A stretch of DNA of 64,000 nt from Salipaludibacillus keqinensis (GCF_003226325.1 NZ_PDOD01000005.1:186001-250000), one strand, 5' to 3'; shown: positions 8,842 to 17,165, counted from the stretch's first letter. Notes: generated from the sequence alone by a model not told the origin. A program made the numbers and translations.

Positions 8842-10113
8842 TTAAGAGGGTGACTGAGCATAAGCTTTTTGTTTTTCTTTAGATGATACCCGTCTTGGGG
8901 TCTCTTGGGATTCATAGTCAGTCAAGTGGATAGATTCTTCAAGCTCCAACTGTTCAATAGCATGAGCAAGTTCTTCACCGCCGCCATGAATGTTTCCAAT
9001 TCCATAAATTACACTGTTTCTCGGCAGTTGGTTAATTTTCTCCATCACTTTATCGGTCGATTGTTTTTCAAGATTGACCAAATTGTTTACTCGAAGTTGA
9101 CCGTTTTCATAAGCTTTAACAATCGGTGATACACCTTTTCCTACTAAAATAAGAGTGTCCATGTTCAATTTTGGAAGGACATCTTCAGCAAATTGGATTG
9201 TACGATCCACTCGGTCGTCACGACAATTCATTATGACAACTTTATTGTCGGAAGGATAGTCCTGCTCCTGAATTTTATTCCAAATGTTAATGGTAGATGT
9301 GGCATCATTTGCCGCAAATCCATTGAAAAAGAAACTGGGAGCTTTTTGTTTCCCAAACTGGTGGACTCTCATTGCACCTGGATCGACTGGAGCATTGAGC
9401 ATACCTTTAAGTGCTACGTCTTTATCAATCCCGAGAATGTCAGCAACAGCAAGGCCAATAGCAGCATTTTCAGCAAACATCATAAAAGGAAATTGAGTTA
9501 AATAACTTTCTTCTATTTGACTGGCGTCGGCTACGACAATTTTTGTTCCTCGACGATCGGCAATTTTCTTGAAGTAACGTTGGTATGTGGTAGGGGGGAT
9601 GACTAAATAGCCGTTGTGAGGAATGGTTCTCCCGAACGCCTCGGCAATCTGGTCAACGGTCGGACCCATCACATCTAAATGGTCTTCCATGACATTGGTG
9701 ATTATGGTGATATTTGCCTGAACAAAACGCTCTTGGAAGATGTCTTGGTATTCAGGATTTACAGCCATACATTCTGTTACAAATGTATCGACATTTCTTC
9801 TGGCTACTTTTTTAGCCATCATCTTTTGTTCAGAAATGTTTGCCCCTTGTAAACTCCGGGTAATTGGTTCTTCATCCTCTTTATCCCAATAAAACAACCG
9901 TGGGGAAGTTCCGGTCGTTTTTCCGGCGACTCTTTGTTTATTTTCTTTAACGATTCCCATAATTAATCTAGTCACAGTTGATTTCCCTCTGACCCCGTTC
10001 ACTAGTATTTTAGATGGGATTCGTTTTATGTTGCGTTCTAGCATACTTCGCTCTCGAATGCCGATATATAAGACAATGGCAGCAAAAAACGACAGATACA
10101 TCAGTTCATTCAC
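8842..10113 (-). CDS. pgsB: Poly-gamma-glutamate synthase, ligase subunit
   Basis: This 423-residue Mur-ligase-like amide ligase polymerises glutamate through its gamma-carboxyl using ATP. The P-loop is VNGVRGKST (38-46), preceded by a short membrane segment (about 4-20). NITNVMEDHLDVMGPT matches the second conserved region of the family. It starts at GTG, with AGGAGG 7 bases upstream. It is first in the operon, with an extended -10 about 50 bases before the start. Confidence 0.93.
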   Translation of the reverse strand: MNELMYLSFFAAIVLYIGIRERSMLERNIKRIPSKILVNGVRGKSTVTRLIMGIVKENKQRVAGKTTGTSPRLFYWDKEDEEPITRSLQGANISEQKMMAKKVARRNVDTFVTECMAVNPEYQDIFQERFVQANITIITNVMEDHLDVMGPTVDQIAEAFGRTIPHNGYLVIPPTTYQRYFKKIADRRGTKIVVADASQIEESYLTQFPFMMFAENAAIGLAVADILGIDKDVALKGMLNAPVDPGAMRVHQFGKQKAPSFFFNGFAANDATSTINIWNKIQEQDYPSDNKVVIMNCRDDRVDRTIQFAEDVLPKLNMDTLILVGKGVSPIVKAYENGQLRVNNLVNLEKQSTDKVMEKINQLPRNSVIYGIGNIHGGGEELAHAIEQLELEESIHLTDYESQETPRRVSSKEKQKAYAQSPS

Positions 10114-10162
10114 AGTTTAACCTCCTAAATGCTTCAAGAATCAACTAAATACACTCTAAATC

Positions 10163-10171
10163 ACTATAACA
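10163..10171 (-). promoter_or_regulatory. Extended -10 promoter of the pgs operon
   Basis: Read on the minus strand this is TGTTATAGT, an extended -10, about 50 bases before the pgsB GTG. No clear -35 is seen. Confidence 0.4.
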
Positions 10172-10343
10172 TAAAAAGTACTACAAACTCTTAAATCTTT
10201 TACCCTAAGTTTCATTAGTTCTAACGTCTTTTTATACATTCCAATAACTTCTAATTTCTACATGACCAACTGCTTCCTTTAGTTTTTTGGCAGAGATTGA
10301 TAAACTAATGGAAAACATATGATATTTAAGGGAGCTTTTGAAC

Positions 10344-10994
10344 ATGGTAGTTAAAAAAATTTTGGTTGTGACATCTGTAGAAGCTGAAAAAATAGCCATA
10401 CAGTCAGCCTTGAAAGATGACGAAAGATTTCATATAGAAACGATTGGTGTAGGGCCTATGTCAGCATCGGCAAAAACAGCAGAAATACTTTCTAAGGATT
10501 CGTATGATGTGGTCATTAATATGGGGGTCGGGGGTGGAATTCCTGGTATAGCAACTGTTGGAGAGATTGTTGTTGCTTCAGAAATCATAGCAGCAGACTT
10601 AGGAGCCGAATCTCCAACAGGGTTTAAGCCAATAGAAGAGTTAGGCTTTGGTCAATCCAGATGGTCATGCGATACAACTTGGACAAAGAAGATTGTGGCA
10701 GGGATTGAAACAAACACCAACGTGCCTGTTCATAGAGGACCGATTTTAACCTTATCAACAGTCACAGGAACAGACGAAACTCTTGTCCGGTTGCAGGAGC
10801 AATATAAAGGTGCTGCAGCTGAAGCCATGGAAGGTGCAGGAGTAGCTACGGCCGCTAGCCTTAGAACCATCCCTTGCCTGGAAATTCGAAGTGTTTCAAA
10901 TCTCGTAGGGCCTCGTGATCGTGGTGCGTGGAAACTAAATGAAGCGCTGACGTCCTTATCGAAAGTCAGCCATATTCTAAAGGAGGTTTTTTAA
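10344..10994 (+). CDS. mqnB: Futalosine hydrolase
   Basis: This 216-residue nucleosidase-fold enzyme releases hypoxanthine (or adenine from aminofutalosine) in the alternative menaquinone pathway. The fold is shown by INMGVGGGIPG, AADLGAESPTGF and AEAMEGAGVATAA, the last carrying the Glu and purine-binding loop of the MTA/SAH nucleosidase family. A TTG at 10338 is an alternative start, but GGAG at 10331 sits 9 bases before the ATG at 10344. The stop codon directly abuts the mqnD ATG, and that partner makes the futalosine assignment firm. Confidence 0.88.
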   Translation: MVVKKILVVTSVEAEKIAIQSALKDDERFHIETIGVGPMSASAKTAEILSKDSYDVVINMGVGGGIPGIATVGEIVVASEIIAADLGAESPTGFKPIEELGFGQSRWSCDTTWTKKIVAGIETNTNVPVHRGPILTLSTVTGTDETLVRLQEQYKGAAAEAMEGAGVATAASLRTIPCLEIRSVSNLVGPRDRGAWKLNEALTSLSKVSHILKEVF

Positions 10995-11831
10995 ATGAAT
11001 ATTGCTTTTTCTCCGTGTCCTAATGATACGTTCGTGTTTCATGCATGGGTACATGGCCTTATTGATGGGGCGCCGAATTTACAAGTGACTTATGCTGATA
11101 TTGATAAGACGAACTACTGGGCACAAGACTTGGAAGGGCCGGAAGTCATGAAGATCTCTTATGCCGCCTTACCTTATGTCCTAGAGGACTATGCCTTGAT
11201 TCCTTGTGGAGGAGCGTTAGGGCGTGGGTGTGGACCTCTAGTGTTGACGAAGAATGGTGGAAATGAGGCACAGAATCTCTCAGGAAAAACAGTAGCAGTT
11301 CCTAGTGACAAGTCGACGGCTTATATGCTTTTTCGATTGTGGGCAAAGCAGAAGGTTTCAGAAGGAGTGGGTGAGATCGTTGTGATGCCTTTTCATGAGA
11401 TCATGCCTGCAGTCCGAGAAGGTAAAGTAGATGCCGGACTAGTTATTCATGAGGCACGTTTCACTTATAAAGAATATGGTCTCAGTAAGTTAGTTGATTT
11501 AGGAGACTGGTGGGAAGAAGATACAGGATTTCCAATTCCATTAGGGGCAATTATCGCCAAACGAACGTTAGGGCAGAAAGAAGAGATTACAGAATGGGTA
11601 AAACAATCCGTTGACTATGCTTGGAAACATCCTGAAGAGTCTACATCATATATCATGGATCATGCTCAGGAAATGTCCATTGAGGTGGCTCGTTCTCATA
11701 TAAACCTGTATGTAAATGAATTTACTAGAGAATTAGGCGAAGATGGTTATGCGGCGATTGAATCATTATTGGGCCGGGCGGCAGAGGAGGGACTTGTCCC
11801 TAGATTTGACTTGACGATGCTGAGGAAGTAG
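10995..11831 (+). CDS. mqnD: 1,4-dihydroxy-6-naphthoate synthase
   Basis: This 278-residue enzyme converts cyclic dehypoxanthine futalosine to 1,4-dihydroxy-6-naphthoate. It has the periplasmic-binding-protein-like fold and the typical start FSPCPNDTFVFHAWVHG, then GCGPLV, VPSDKSTAYMLFRLW and GLVIHEARFTY. AAGGAGG within the end of mqnB provides its ribosome binding site. The other pathway genes (mqnA, mqnC, mqnE) are not in the window. Confidence 0.92.
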   Translation: MNIAFSPCPNDTFVFHAWVHGLIDGAPNLQVTYADIDKTNYWAQDLEGPEVMKISYAALPYVLEDYALIPCGGALGRGCGPLVLTKNGGNEAQNLSGKTVAVPSDKSTAYMLFRLWAKQKVSEGVGEIVVMPFHEIMPAVREGKVDAGLVIHEARFTYKEYGLSKLVDLGDWWEEDTGFPIPLGAIIAKRTLGQKEEITEWVKQSVDYAWKHPEESTSYIMDHAQEMSIEVARSHINLYVNEFTRELGEDGYAAIESLLGRAAEEGLVPRFDLTMLRK

Positions 11832-11865
11832 TTTTGATTAAAAAGGTTCTTACAATGGAGGTGGA

Positions 11866-12072
11866 GTGTTGGGCGATCTCTTAAATGCTGTGTTATTTAT
11901 TCTTGTACTATTAGCGATCATTGGATCTATCGCTGCTTGGATGAATACGAAACAAATATTAGAAGAGCTACGATCAATCAAGAAAGAACTAGGTATGAAA
12001 ACAGAGAAAAAAAGAGGCTCTTTTATAGACAACGATTTGGATTCAGATGACAACAACGAGCATAGTTCGTAA
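11866..12072 (+). CDS. Small membrane protein of unknown function
   Basis: I do not recognise a family. The 68-residue product has one membrane helix (about 6-25), then a short amphipathic or coiled-coil stretch (TKQILEELRSIKKEL) and an acidic tail. GGAGG lies 4 bases before the GTG at 11866 and 7 before an alternative TTG at 11869. It follows mqnD by 34 bases and may be cotranscribed. Confidence 0.6.
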   Translation: MLGDLLNAVLFILVLLAIIGSIAAWMNTKQILEELRSIKKELGMKTEKKRGSFIDNDLDSDDNNEHSS

Positions 12073-12358
12073 AAGGCAACAGTTATTAGGTGTTTAGTGA
12101 GTTCTCTTTGCCGTGCTAGCAGCTTTCAAAAAGTGGGGAGACAATCCCATTAGAAACATCCTCATATTAAAAAGTTATACAGACTCGCCAGTCAATCTGA
12201 ACGAACAATGAATTCCTAACGGTCATTCGAACTAACAATCAATGATATTCTGACAAACTTTAGATAAAATAGTTAAAATATACTATAAAGAAATTAAAGA
12301 GATTACATATTAAGAGAATTTTTAGTTGTTTGTTAGTTTATCAGGAGGTGTGTAGTTT

Positions 12359-13179
12359 TTGGAGACAGATAGGTTTTCAAGTCGTCCGTTTGATCGATTA
12401 GACCATCAAGCCTTTAAGGCGGAAATAGAAAGAGCGTCAAACAAGACGAATTTCGATTATATTATCAGCCGCAGATTCATGTGAAAGAAAATAAACTATT
12501 TGTTGCTGAAGCACTGATCCGGTGGCACCACCCTGACTGCGGTTTGATTTTTCCAGGAGATTTTATTCCTCGTGCTGAAAAGGAAGGGATGATAACGGAT
12601 ATAGGTTGGTGGGTGCTAGAGACCCTTTTTGAACAACAATATGCATGGCAATCTTCCGGTACGCCCTTAACAAATATCGCGATTAACATTGCGGGAGAAC
12701 AATTTCAAGATCCATTATTAATAGAAACAACAGATAAAATGATAAAGTCTTACTCTGTGCCGCCTGATAAAATTACTTACGAAATAACGGAAAGGGATCA
12801 AATTGATTTAGATACATGGTCTGAGTTAGTCCATCATATTGAACAAAAGGGAATTTTATTATCGTTAGACGATTTCGGTACAGGGTTTAACACCCTTGTT
12901 CATTTGACGAAAGCTCAACCATCCTTTGTCAAAGTGGATCGGTCATTTATTTCCACGATAACGGAAGATATTAAAAATGAAGAAGTCATTCGAGGGATGA
13001 TATTCCTTTCTGAACGTCTTGGCTTTTGCACAATTGCTGAAGGAGTCGAAACTAAAGAGCAATTAAACCGAGTGATGCAGCTCGGAGTCAAAGTGATTCA
13101 AGGTTTTTATTTCGATGAGGCCCTTCCAGCGACCCAGTTTCATGAAAAGTACTTAAAAGTTCCAAAAGAAATGTATTAG
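12359..13179 (+). pseudogene. EAL-domain c-di-GMP phosphodiesterase, frameshifted
   Basis: A TTG start at 12359 with AGGAGGTG 8 bases upstream opens a frame encoding ...FKAEIERAS. At about 12433-12440 the similarity jumps to another frame, which continues KQDEFRLYYQPQIHV and the whole EAL domain to 13179. One base appears lost. The rest is intact: EALIRW, NIAINIAGEQF, YEITE, LDDFGTG, VKVDRSF, AEGVET and IQGF keep the metal and catalytic residues. Without the shift this is a stand-alone EAL protein of about 272 residues with no sensor domain. The GTG at 12481 could start a shorter product, but it would miss the first strand of the domain and lacks a ribosome binding site. A sequencing error is the main alternative. 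Confidence 0.75.
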
Positions 13180-13198
13180 TTTCATATGATCATACGAT

Positions 13199-13235
13199 AA
13201 AAAGGACCAGACTTGCCTAAGTCTGGTCCTTTTTT
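13199..13235. terminator. Bidirectional terminator
   Basis: A 16-bp stem (AAAAAGGACCAGACTT and complement) closes a 4-base loop between the convergent EAL gene and the DUF2188 gene, with A and T runs on both flanks. Confidence 0.9.
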
Positions 13236-13244
13236 GATGATCCA

Positions 13245-13712
13245 TCAGTTGTTCTCTTCGTAAGACTGTTTATCTTGGACGGACCCATCTGCTTTATGAA
13301 TAACGAGGTGTGTCTCTTTCTTTTGAGCGATTTCTCTTGCCCTCTCGATAGCATCTTGCTTTTTATCAAAAACATCTGAAGGTTGTTTCCCATCTTCTGC
13401 CTGAACTGCCCATCCTTCTTCATGAGGAAAAACGTGTTCTCCTTTTTCCAGTAACTCCGGGCGGGAGTTAGATTGTTTATCTTTATCATCTCTTTTTTTC
13501 AATTCTTCGTTTCCTCTATATTTTATCTCATTTATTTCTTTTTCCGTTGCATTTTCGTACCATTCTTTCGCTTGCTTGGTAGCTATTGGGATGGCTTGTC
13601 CTTCTTTGTACCCTTCATCTAGCATGGCGTTAGCAATGTCTATCGCTTTCTTTCGAACGGGTGTAGCTAAGTTTTTTAAAGAATCGGGGTAATCATGAGT
13701 ATCCCATGGCAT
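13245..13712 (-). CDS. YdaT-like DUF2188 protein
   Basis: This 155-residue cytoplasmic protein of unknown function resembles B. subtilis YdaT. Residues 1-50 (MPWDTHDYPDSLKNL... RKKAIDIANAMLDEGY... AIPIATKQAKEW) form a ChaB/YdaT-like helical region. Residues about 95-150 are a DUF2188 unit (VFPHEEGWAVQAEDGKQPSD, then DAIERAREIAQKKETHLVIH). The middle is charged and low in complexity. AGGAGGTG precedes the ATG at a good distance. Confidence 0.8.
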   Translation of the reverse strand: MPWDTHDYPDSLKNLATPVRKKAIDIANAMLDEGYKEGQAIPIATKQAKEWYENATEKEINEIKYRGNEELKKRDDKDKQSNSRPELLEKGEHVFPHEEGWAVQAEDGKQPSDVFDKKQDAIERAREIAQKKETHLVIHKADGSVQDKQSYEENN

Positions 13713-13816
13713 AGGTGAGCACCTCCTGTAGATAGTTGATATTCATTTTCCACTTTTATCATCACGGTAAACGTGGACATGGTAAAATAATGACAAATGG
13801 ACAGGGTGGTGAAAGG

Positions 13817-14282
13817 ATGCTTAGTTATTATAGTTCGCTTTCTTCAGAAGTGTACGATATGGATAAGCCGATTGGTCATTCTTTTGGGGATGTTGAATAT
13901 TACAAAGAAAGATTGGCCAGTTGCGAAGGTCCAATCTTAGAACCTGCTACAGGAACGGGAAGAATACTTATTCCTCTATTAGAAGCGGGATTTTCTATCG
14001 ATGGTTTTGACATATCAGAAGAAATGTTGAGATTCTGCAAGGTAAATGGTAACAAAAGAGGGCTAGAGCCGCATGTGAGAGTGGCGAAAATGGAGTCTTT
14101 CTCTTCTTTAGTTGGAGAGGTTTCCATTAAGGTGGTATGGAGTTGATGAATTTAAAGAAATATTAATGAAAATTGGATTCGATGAAATTCATATTTCAGC
14201 AGATTATATGTTTGGAAAATATCCAAATCGGCAAGATCAGATGGTGACATTCGAAGCGACTTACTACTCAGGGGGGCAGTGA
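13817..14282 (+). pseudogene. Class I SAM-dependent methyltransferase with internal deletion
   Basis: The ATG at 13817 follows GAAAGG. The first part encodes YYSSLSSEVYDMDKPIG and then the SAM-binding motif ILEPATGTGRILIPLLEAGF with the acidic loop GFDIS. After about residue 96 the frame runs into unrelated residues and stops at 14146. A second frame from about 14115 encodes ERFPLRWYGVDEFKEILMKI followed by GFDEIHISADYMFG and ends at TGA 14280-14282; that is how such methyltransferases normally end. The central piece of roughly 90-100 residues is missing and the two parts are out of frame. The gene cannot make an intact enzyme. Confidence 0.75.
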
Positions 14283-14287
14283 AATAC

Positions 14288-14386
14288 ATGATCAATATTC
14301 AGTTTGCTAAACCTGAACATGTGCAAGGAATAGCTAAAGTATGTATAGACGGTCAGTGGGCTACTTATGGAGGCATTTGTACATGA
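14288..14386 (+). pseudogene. N-terminal stub of a GNAT acetyltransferase
   Basis: The frame encodes MINIQFAKPEHVQGIAKVCI followed by DGQWATYGGICT and then stops. This looks like the first strand and helix of a GNAT acetyltransferase; the acetyl-CoA-binding part is absent. It begins 5 bases after the broken methyltransferase. Confidence 0.5.
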
Positions 14387-14462
14387 GAAGTATATGACTT
14401 ATTGTTTGATATGAAACCAAACAGTTCTATATTTAATGTATAACCATTTACTTTCCTAAGAA

Positions 14463-14491
14463 AAACGCCAGCCCTTCTTAGGCTGGCGTTT
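14463..14491 (-). terminator. Terminator overlapping the sortase stop
   Basis: An 11-bp stem (AAACGCCAGCC with its complement) encloses the TAA stop at 14478-14480. The last codons of the sortase (Thr-Pro-Ala) form one arm. A T run follows on the minus strand. Confidence 0.8.
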
Positions 14492-15209
14492 CGTCAATTA
14501 ATTCGGTGAAAATGACTAATCTTTCCCTGTGGGTTCCTTGATTTCGATCAAATTCCCCGGTACACGTAATGAGATTTAAATTTCTAGAAGAGGATGGACC
14601 AAACACCTTCGCGATTGGTGCATCATCATAAGGATATATTTCACGGTCTTTCACTTGAAAAGTTAGCACCGTACCATCTTCATCCGTAATAATAATATCA
14701 TCGCCTACATCTAAATCTTTTAAATCAAAGAAGATGGCAGGACCTGTCCGGTCATCTACGTGTCCAGCTAGTACAGAATTTCCTTTAGCACCAGGTTTGG
14801 CTCCTCGGTTAAACCATCCAACGAGATCGCCCTCATTTGGAACTTCCATAGCACCATCATCTTCTAAACCTACATGAATGATTTCCGCTTCCACTTCAAT
14901 GGAGGGGATTTCAATCATTGAGGGAATGATTCCTTGCGAGCTACTGCTGTAAACAGGTTCTACTGGTTTCGTTTCTGCTACAGTAGTTTCTTCTGTCTGC
15001 TCAACTTCTTCTATCGTCTCCCCATTTTTCTCTACATGTTCATCAGAAGAGAACTCCTCAGAGAGTACCTCTGTTTCGCTGACCTCCATCACTTGAGGTT
15101 CGTTGTCTGTGTCATGCTGACTGCTTTCATTCTCAGCGACACAGGCAGTAAGAATGAAGGTCATAGAGACAACGAGGCCTAATCTTAAGAGTTTATGCTT
15201 GTGGAACAA
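14478..15209 (-). CDS. Class F-like sortase with lipoprotein signal
   Basis: This 243-residue transpeptidase probably anchors one or a few surface proteins. The N-terminus carries a lipobox (LTAC near residue 23), so the enzyme is likely held by lipid instead of a membrane helix. An acidic linker rich in Glu, Ser and Thr (about 28-85) leads to the catalytic domain. VLAGHVDDRTG holds the catalytic His, LITCTGEF the Cys and HRERLVIF the Arg. Its start lies inside the end of the DUF4397 gene (17-base overlap), which strongly suggests that protein is its substrate. Confidence 0.85.
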   Translation of the reverse strand: MFHKHKLLRLGLVVSMTFILTACVAENESSQHDTDNEPQVMEVSETEVLSEEFSSDEHVEKNGETIEEVEQTEETTVAETKPVEPVYSSSSQGIIPSMIEIPSIEVEAEIIHVGLEDDGAMEVPNEGDLVGWFNRGAKPGAKGNSVLAGHVDDRTGPAIFFDLKDLDVGDDIIITDEDGTVLTFQVKDREIYPYDDAPIAKVFGPSSSRNLNLITCTGEFDRNQGTHRERLVIFTELIDETPA

Positions 15210-16014
15210 GCTTTTTGCGAAAAAATACAGTTAGTACAGCTCCACCCGCAACGATGGTTAAAAGTAATGGAAGAACGTTATTAGATTGTGAAGCTCCACC
15301 CATCCCAGTTTGCGGCATTTCAGAAGGCATATGGTGAGCTTCGTCAGCTACTAACACGACATCAAGCTCATCAGCGTCTGCACCGACAGCAAAGGCAGAG
15401 TAAACCATGTCTGCTTGAAGTTCAGTTCCAGATAAGTCTAAAACGGCATCTTCAGTACCAGCAGCACGAATTTCTAAGTCATACGTATCGGGCTCTAAAT
15501 CCATATAATCGGTAACAGCGAAAAATTCAGCTCCTTCAAATAAAGAATCTCCACCTACTAGACCAACATCAACAGCAGGAGCTCCTGGAGACAAGTGACC
15601 TACACGAACCTTCGTCATTCCTTCATCTACTGTATTATCGTCATGAATAACTTCCAAAGTTAAAGAGTCTAAAAGATTTGTAGCGGCTACAGTGTAAGCA
15701 TGTCCAGCTTCTACAGATAATGTGGCTTCGATAACAGGATCCCCTTCTCCACCTTCACCAGCTGGGAAGATCGCAACATCGTGATCACCTGCGGGTACTT
15801 CTAAGTAATCCGTGATATCTTTGAATGCAGCACCTTCAACTGCTGCTTCACCATTGACATATACATCAACTTCTGGAGCATCAGGAGAAGCATGGAAAAC
15901 ACGAACCATCGCATCTTCATCATAATCGTGACTGTCAGCTAATCCTGTACCTGCGAACATCCCTAATACCAACATAACGGCTAAACTTGATGCAAACCAC
16001 TTCATCTTCCTCAA
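15193..16014 (-). CDS. DUF4397 surface protein with MPQTG sorting signal
   Basis: This protein of about 273 residues has a secretion signal (AVMLVLGMFAGTGLA), two DUF4397 repeats beginning VRVFHASPDAPEVDVYVNGE and VRVGHLSPGAPAVDVGLVGG, and a C-terminal sorting signal: MPQTGMGG, a hydrophobic segment and the tail FRKK. It is therefore likely exported and covalently anchored by the overlapping sortase. An ATG at 16023 sits directly on AAGGAG with no spacing; the in-frame TTG at 16014 has a 9-base spacing and is preferred. Ligand and role of DUF4397 are not known to me. Confidence 0.85.
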   Translation of the reverse strand: MRKMKWFASSLAVMLVLGMFAGTGLADSHDYDEDAMVRVFHASPDAPEVDVYVNGEAAVEGAAFKDITDYLEVPAGDHDVAIFPAGEGGEGDPVIEATLSVEAGHAYTVAATNLLDSLTLEVIHDDNTVDEGMTKVRVGHLSPGAPAVDVGLVGGDSLFEGAEFFAVTDYMDLEPDTYDLEIRAAGTEDAVLDLSGTELQADMVYSAFAVGADADELDVVLVADEAHHMPSEMPQTGMGGASQSNNVLPLLLTIVAGGAVLTVFFRKKLVPQA

Positions 16015-16081
16015 ACCAATCATCTCCTTAATATTTTTTTGGTAAACACGTGAAAGAATGACTAAGGTTCGTTTTTCACTA

Positions 16082-16119
16082 AACCTTTGTGCAACTTGTG
16101 TTTAACCTTTGTACAACTT
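16082..16119. promoter_or_regulatory. Pair of direct repeats upstream of DUF4397-sortase
   Basis: AACCTTTGTGCAACTT (16082-16097) and AACCTTTGTACAACTT (16104-16119) differ at one base and start 22 bp apart, about two helical turns. They lie 68-105 bases before the DUF4397 start. An activator or repressor site is inference. Confidence 0.5.
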
Positions 16120-16240
16120 TATAATACCACGATATAAAATAAATGAAACCTTTTTGCTCAAAAAACTTTTAATTTTGACAATTGAAAAAATTACCTTTAT
16201 AAAAAATGGTAGATTTATAAAGGGTTAGGAGAAAACCAAG

Positions 16241-16375
16241 ATGAATGATTTTAAATTCTTCAGAAAGATAGGAGGGTTATTTGCGGGAAGAGAGCGCTAT
16301 TCTTCCTCAAACAGAAGGAATAACGAGCATTTCAATATTTATTTTCAAAGTAGATATAGAAAAAAGGGAATTTGA
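16241..16375 (+). CDS. Possible 44-residue basic peptide
   Basis: An ATG at 16241 is preceded by TTAGGAG at a 9-base spacing. The frame encodes a short Arg/Lys-rich peptide beginning MNDFKFFRKIGGLFAGRERY, ending at TGA 16373-16375. I recognise no family. It lies 68 bases before the GyrI-like gene. It could be a chance frame. Confidence 0.3.
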   Translation: MNDFKFFRKIGGLFAGRERYSSSNRRNNEHFNIYFQSRYRKKGI

Positions 16376-16443
16376 GGCAGGGAGAAGAAGTAGATAATGA
16401 TGGGATAATCAAGTTAGTTGTAACTTTTGAGGAGGGAACTTTC

Positions 16444-16923
16444 ATGAAAGTAAGGGGAATGAAAGAAAGGCTAATCGTTGGAGTTCAGTGGGAAGGGACG
16501 TTTGAAGAAGCTGGTAAGGGCAAACTGCGTGAAATGATCGAGGAAGTTAAAAGTCGAATGACAGAAATAAAAGGGAAAATCAATGAAACGGAATTTATAG
16601 GGGTCTCCTTCCATGATCGGAGAGGTGGATTCACTCAATACGCAGGATGGGAAGTTGAACAAGGGGAGGAAGTTCCTGCTGGCATGGCCAGATGTGTTTT
16701 ACCAGAAGGAAAGTACGCCATTTATAAGCATGACAAAAACAATCAAATTAAAGACACTTATACAGAACTTGTACAGATTATCGAGGACAAGGGTTTAACA
16801 CCATTAAAACCAGAAGAAGTAGATTTATATGATGACCTTCCAATTAAAATTGAGCTCTACTCACTTGATAAGTTATTAGATGAAGAATTAGAGTGTGAAA
16901 TTCATATTCCCGTAATTAAATGA
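16444..16923 (+). CDS. GyrI-like small-molecule-binding protein
   Basis: This 159-residue protein looks like a free-standing effector-binding domain of the GyrI/AraC-E type (SHS2 duplication), without a DNA-binding part. FIGVSFHDRRGGFTQYAGWE and the C-terminal LPEGKYAIYKHDKN are typical. Such proteins bind hydrophobic or cationic compounds, or inhibit gyrase in GyrI itself; the role here is open. An upstream in-frame start at 16372 is rejected because GAGGAGGG lies just before the ATG at 16444. Confidence 0.75.
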   Translation: MKVRGMKERLIVGVQWEGTFEEAGKGKLREMIEEVKSRMTEIKGKINETEFIGVSFHDRRGGFTQYAGWEVEQGEEVPAGMARCVLPEGKYAIYKHDKNNQIKDTYTELVQIIEDKGLTPLKPEEVDLYDDLPIKIELYSLDKLLDEELECEIHIPVIK

Positions 16924-17018
16924 AGAGCTCTGTCAAAGGAGCATGTTGTTGAGAAAAATCCAAGAAACTTTGAGGGATCCACTTTATAATTGAAATGATG
17001 AATAACTTCCTTATAAAA

Positions 17019-17046
17019 ACCCGGCTCGAATAACCTCGAGCCGGGT
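17019..17046. terminator. Hairpin after the GyrI-like gene
   Basis: An 11-bp stem (ACCCGGCTCGA and complement) closes a 6-base loop about 95 bases after the gene. The T run is better on the minus strand, so its activity on the plus strand is uncertain. Confidence 0.6.
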
Positions 17047-17095
17047 ATTGCCGCATGGGATTTAACTAATCCTTTAACAAATTAACGGAAAACAG

Positions 17096-17124
17096 TTGCA
17101 CATCGTGTGAACATCAGCTAAAAT
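17096..17124 (+). promoter_or_regulatory. SigA-type promoter of the methionine operon
   Basis: TTGCAC (17096-17101) and TAAAAT (17119-17124) are separated by 17 bases and lie about 40 bases before the riboswitch. Confidence 0.75.
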
Positions 17125-17165
17125 GGGGAACAATCATAAAAAATGAATATTCGGAAAGATTATAT

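Noticed and set aside
12425-12445. Programmed -1 frameshift in the EAL gene
   Set aside because: No X-XXY-YYZ slippery heptamer or downstream hairpin was seen, so mutation or error is preferred.
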